A stretch of 64,000 bases of DNA from Pilaira anomala (taxonomy: Eukaryota > Mucoromycota > Mucoromycetes > Mucorales > Mucoraceae), in NCBI GenBank assembly GCA_025716855.1, contig JAIXMQ010000012.1:310001-374000 (forward strand), written 5' to 3'. The translations under genes and the position numbers were made by a program. The first letter of the stretch is position 1. Each line of letters opens with the position of its first letter. The notes below the pieces were generated by a model, which saw nothing but the letters and a program-made list of their open reading frames with translations, had not been told where the DNA came from and did no database searches. Positions 60,209 through 64,000 of this stretch are shown piece after piece.

Positions 60209-61017
60209 ATGAGCGTAAGTAACTTCTACAGACAATTTTATATGGAAGAACTAAACCCTATCTATAAAGGACCACTATCAGAATAAGATAAAGGAACTAA
60301 AAGCAAAAATTGCACAAAACGAAAGAATGCGGGACAAAGCCTATCAGTTAAAGCCTTTACTAACTGATCGTAATGCTCTTTCACAGTGCGACACTGAAAT
60401 TAGAGAATGTCAAAAATATATTGATTACTTTAACGAAGAACTGGCTAAATTGGAATCACGAAAAGATTCGGATATCATACACGATACAGCGGACAAACTG
60501 GACCAACTCACCGTTCACCATGAGCCTGGACATAGTCATAGTGAAAGCCGTGACATTAAGAAATATTCAACTCTAGGTATTTTGTTTTTCTTGCAACTTT
60601 GTTATGTTATAAAAGCATCTAAAAAAAAAAGGAAACCAAAAAAAAAAAAAAATAAAAAATAAAAAAAAAAACATAAAACTTCCTTGTTTAGATTTGTTAA
60701 CAACCGAAACTTTATACAACAAGTCTAAAGTTTCGCTCAAATTACACGAATTAGAGTATAAACTCGATGTTGAAAATAAAGTCTTGGCTGGTATCAAAAC
60801 AATGGCAGACGTCCTTGATAAAGATCCTTCTCTTAGTGACCGAAAACGACGACACGAGTTGCAAGGACAAATGTATGAAAGTATCGAAAAGTTAAATTTA
60901 CTTACCAAAGCCTTGAGAAAATATAAAAGTCTTTATATCGGTGAAGGAGACGATGACGATGATTATGGTAAAAGTTAACTTTCCGAGTTCCCTTTATATA
61001 TATATATATATATATAT

Positions 61018-61048
<31 letters not shown>

Positions 61049-63032
61049 CATGATAGAACTAGAGACGCCTCCTTCAGCGCGTATGCCACCCGGTTTTAGA
61101 AGACCGGTGACAGGATTATTACAACTTCAATTAGTTCAAGCGCGTGGATTAGCGCATGCACCTACAAGAATGTTCAAGACGCCCGATACTGTTGTATTCG
61201 TCAAGATTGATGGTAACATTGTTTACAAATCAAAGCCATCTCGTAGTGACAAGTGGGTGGATATGTGTGAAACGCATGTAAATAAAGCAACAGAAGTCGA
61301 AATTTCAATTTACGATCAAGAGGCTGAACGTAGTTTGCCTATTGGTATCTTTTGGTTAAAGATTACCGATATTGCTGAAGGCTTACGTAAGAAGAAAATT
61401 CAACAAGAAAGTGGACCAGGTTGGGTTCCGGCGGATGTCTATCAAAAACAAGAGGAAGGTGGTTTAGCTCCTCCATCTCCACATGTAAATCCGCCCCAAG
61501 TACAACAACCAAAGCATGTTGATTCAACTGAGGATGGAATTCAGGCTTGGTTTGATGTAGAACCCTCGGGTGAAATGTTACTTCGTGTTAACTTTGGTAC
61601 TTTTTTTTTTAAAAAAAAAAAAAGACTATTTTAAATGCTTATACTTCTATTAGCTCTTATTTAACTAATTTTTTTTTTTTTTTAGTTCGTGAGGCTGCCA
61701 ATCGTCGACCATTTGATAAGCTGGGTCGTGCTGGTGCTGTAAGACAAAGACGTGAAGAAGTTCATGAAATGAACGGTCATCAATTCTTTGAAAAGAAGTT
61801 TTACAATATTATGCGATGTGCCCTTTGTGGTGAATTTATGGTAAACAGTGGTTACCAATGTGAAGATTGTGAATATACTTGCCACAAAAAATGTTATACA
61901 AAAGTGGTTACCAAATGTATTTCCAAAGCAAATGCAGATAAAGATGCAGATGAGGATAGACTCAATCATCGAATTCCTCATCGATTTGAGCCCATTACTA
62001 ATATTGGTGCGAATTGGTGTTGTCATTGTGGTTACATGCTTCCTCTTGGATCGAAAGGGGCCAAAAAGTGTTCAGGTAAACTATAGATATTATATGCATG
62101 AATGGAATAGAACAATTTGCTCAATGTTTATTTTATTCAGAATGTTCAATCACTTGTCATACGAAATGTCAGCATTTCATTCCTGATTTCTGTGGTTTAT
62201 CCATGGAAATGGCTAACCAAATGCTCTCTGAAATCAAAGCAGCAAACAAGAGAAAGACGATGGATGGTGCCGTCACACCTTCGACTTCTTCTACTACAAG
62301 CTCTAAACCAGGTCGTGTTTCTAAACATGAAGTCGATAGTAAGTTAGCAGAGAATATGTCTCAAGTATCTTTGAACCAACAAAAGCCATTACCACAACCA
62401 CAACCACAGCAACAACATATCCAAATACCTACTTCTCCCTATCAACCTTCGCCATCAAGCCCTGGTAATCGAATTCAAACACCTCCTACTTTACCAACGC
62501 ATAGCCAGTCATATCAACCGCAACAATATCCTGTCCAAAGTAATGATCCTCGGTACCAACAACAACAACATCAACAGCAACAGTTTGATCCTCGTTATCA
62601 ACAGCAGATGCGTCCTCAAAGCCCCTACGCTCCACCTGCAAATCTTGTTCCAGCCAATGTACGTCCGATGTATAGCCAACCTGCTGGTTCATCTCAATTG
62701 GATCTCTCTCACAGAGTAAGTAATCATAAAAAGAAAATTCGTTTGTATGAAAAAGTAGTGTTAATTTAAATATAAATAGCCACATCAATCAAAACATCAA
62801 GTATCACAACAGCAACAACAACATCAAGTATCGCAACCGCACCAACAACAACAACAAATTGCTACTCGTCCTAATGAGAGACGTGTGACATTGAACGATT
62901 TCAACTTCTTGTTTGTACTGGGTAAAGGCAATTTTGGTAAAGTCATGTTGGCAGAAGATAAGTATGATAAGAAGTTATATGCTGTCAAGGTATTAAAGAA
63001 ACGATTTATCATTGATAATGATGAAATTGAAA

Positions 63033-63079
<47 letters not shown>

Positions 63080-64000
63080 GAACAAAATATTCAGCTTTAT
63101 TAAATTTATTCTATTCAAGTGTCCGATCTGAAAAACGTATTTTCCAAGCAGCAAACCGTGAAAGACATCCTTTCTTAATTGGACTTCAATCCTGTTTCCA
63201 AACTGAGTCTCGAGTTTATTTCGTAATGGAGTATGTCAGTGGAGGTGATTTAATGTGGCATATTCAACGTGAACCATTCTCAGAGCGAAGAGCCAAATTC
63301 TATGCATGTGAAGTGTTGTTGGCACTTGAGTATTTCCATAGCCAAGGTATTATTTATCGTGATTTGAAATTAGATAATATCATGTTGGGTTTGGATGGAC
63401 ATATCAAGGTAGCCGATTATGGTCTTTGTAAAGAAAATATGTGGCAAGATAATACCACGGGTACCTTTTGTGGTACCCCCGAGTTTATGGCGCCTGAAAT
63501 TTTGTTGGAACAAAAGTATGGTCGTGCCGTGGATTGGTGGGCATTCGGTGTCTTGGTTTATGAAATGTTGTTGGGTCAATCACCTTTCCGTGGTGAAGAC
63601 GAAGATGAAATTTTTGATGCTATTTTAGAAGATGAAATTCTTTACCCTGTAAATATGTCGAGAGACTCTGTTTCAATTTGTCAAAGAGTGAGTGTTTTTT
63701 TTTTTTTATTTATTTATATTATTTATTTTGTTTTATCTTTGCTGATTAATTATTACTTTATGTAGCTGTTGACCCGTGATCCAAAGAAGAGATTAGGTGC
63801 TGGACCATCTGACGCAGCTGAAATCAAAGAACATCCATTCTTCTTGGGTGTGAATTGGGATGATATGCTCGCTAAGCGTGTTCCTCCTCCTTTCTGTCCC
63901 TCTATTAGTGGGCCCTTAGATACCTCGAATTTTGATGAAGAGTTTACTCGTGAAAGACCTGCTTTAACTCCAATTAACAGCGTTTTAAACCGTGTGGAGC
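60209..64000 (+). CDS. PKC1: Protein kinase C (Pkc1), 3' end outside window
   Basis: Exons 60209..60214 (6 nt), 60282..60576, 60692..60967, 61057..61596, 61686..62075, 62141..62715, 62780..63033, 63120..63687 and 63766..>64000; phases consistent. The order is the fungal Pkc1 layout. Two HR1 coiled coils come first ([34 protein letters not shown]), then a C2 domain ([12 protein letters not shown] ... [20 protein letters not shown]) and two C1 zinc fingers ([40 protein letters not shown]). A Gln/Pro-rich linker and an AGC kinase follow, with [31 protein letters not shown] (DYG, usual in this group) and [11 protein letters not shown]. It binds Rho1-GTP and drives the cell-wall-integrity MAP-kinase cascade. 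Confidence 0.95.

Overview
This is nuclear DNA of a fungus with an AT-rich genome. Genes are split by many introns of about 50-100 nt with GT..AG ends. Non-coding DNA is full of A/T homopolymers and dinucleotide microsatellites. The gene set (Pkc1 with HR1-C2-C1-kinase layout, Pho85-type cyclin, Zn2Cys6 regulator, Orm protein, HSPA12-like Hsp70, a Fanzor nuclease) suggests an early-diverging, probably Mucoromycota (Mucorales-like) genome. That placement is inference; no rRNA or other marker is present.

Layout. 1-3664 (-): C-terminally cut coiled-coil protein with a 58-residue tandem repeat. 4596-5921: copy A of a 1.3-kb non-coding repeat. 6431-7993 (+): cytochrome P450. 8082-10512 (-): Zn2Cys6 regulator. 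12712-13563 (+): Pho85-type cyclin. 13.6-17.3 kb: long stretch without a gene. 17354-18170 (+): ORMDL. 20120-23355: three small genes, one for a secreted 8-Cys peptide. 23748-26503 (-): neutral ceramidase. 27103-29102 (-): SAM plus HMG-box protein. 29601-32174 (-): DDX41 helicase.

32.2-44.5 kb is an island poor in intact genes. It holds a complete-looking 3.06-kb Fanzor transposon (32270-35324, near-perfect terminal inverted repeats, TA duplication), copy B of the non-coding repeat, a GC-rich structured island, a decayed unidentified gene, a 5'-truncated CHD1 pseudogene and a broken orphan frame.

44.5-64 kb is gene-dense: a 979-aa protein with two Hsp70 modules (-), Rsm22/METTL17 (+), an AKTIP/FTS-like E2 variant (-), LSm7 (+), a WW protein (+), a Nup58/Nup49-type FG nucleoporin (+), a GH8 glycosidase (+), a small secreted protein (+) and Pkc1 (+, cut at the right edge).

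Gene models were spliced by hand. Exon phases were summed for every spliced gene. They close exactly except in the ceramidase, which has one extra A in a homopolymer. Most genes are unrelated housekeeping genes; no operon-like logic is expected. The most notable items are the Fanzor element and the double-Hsp70 protein whose N-terminal module has lost its ATP-binding motifs.
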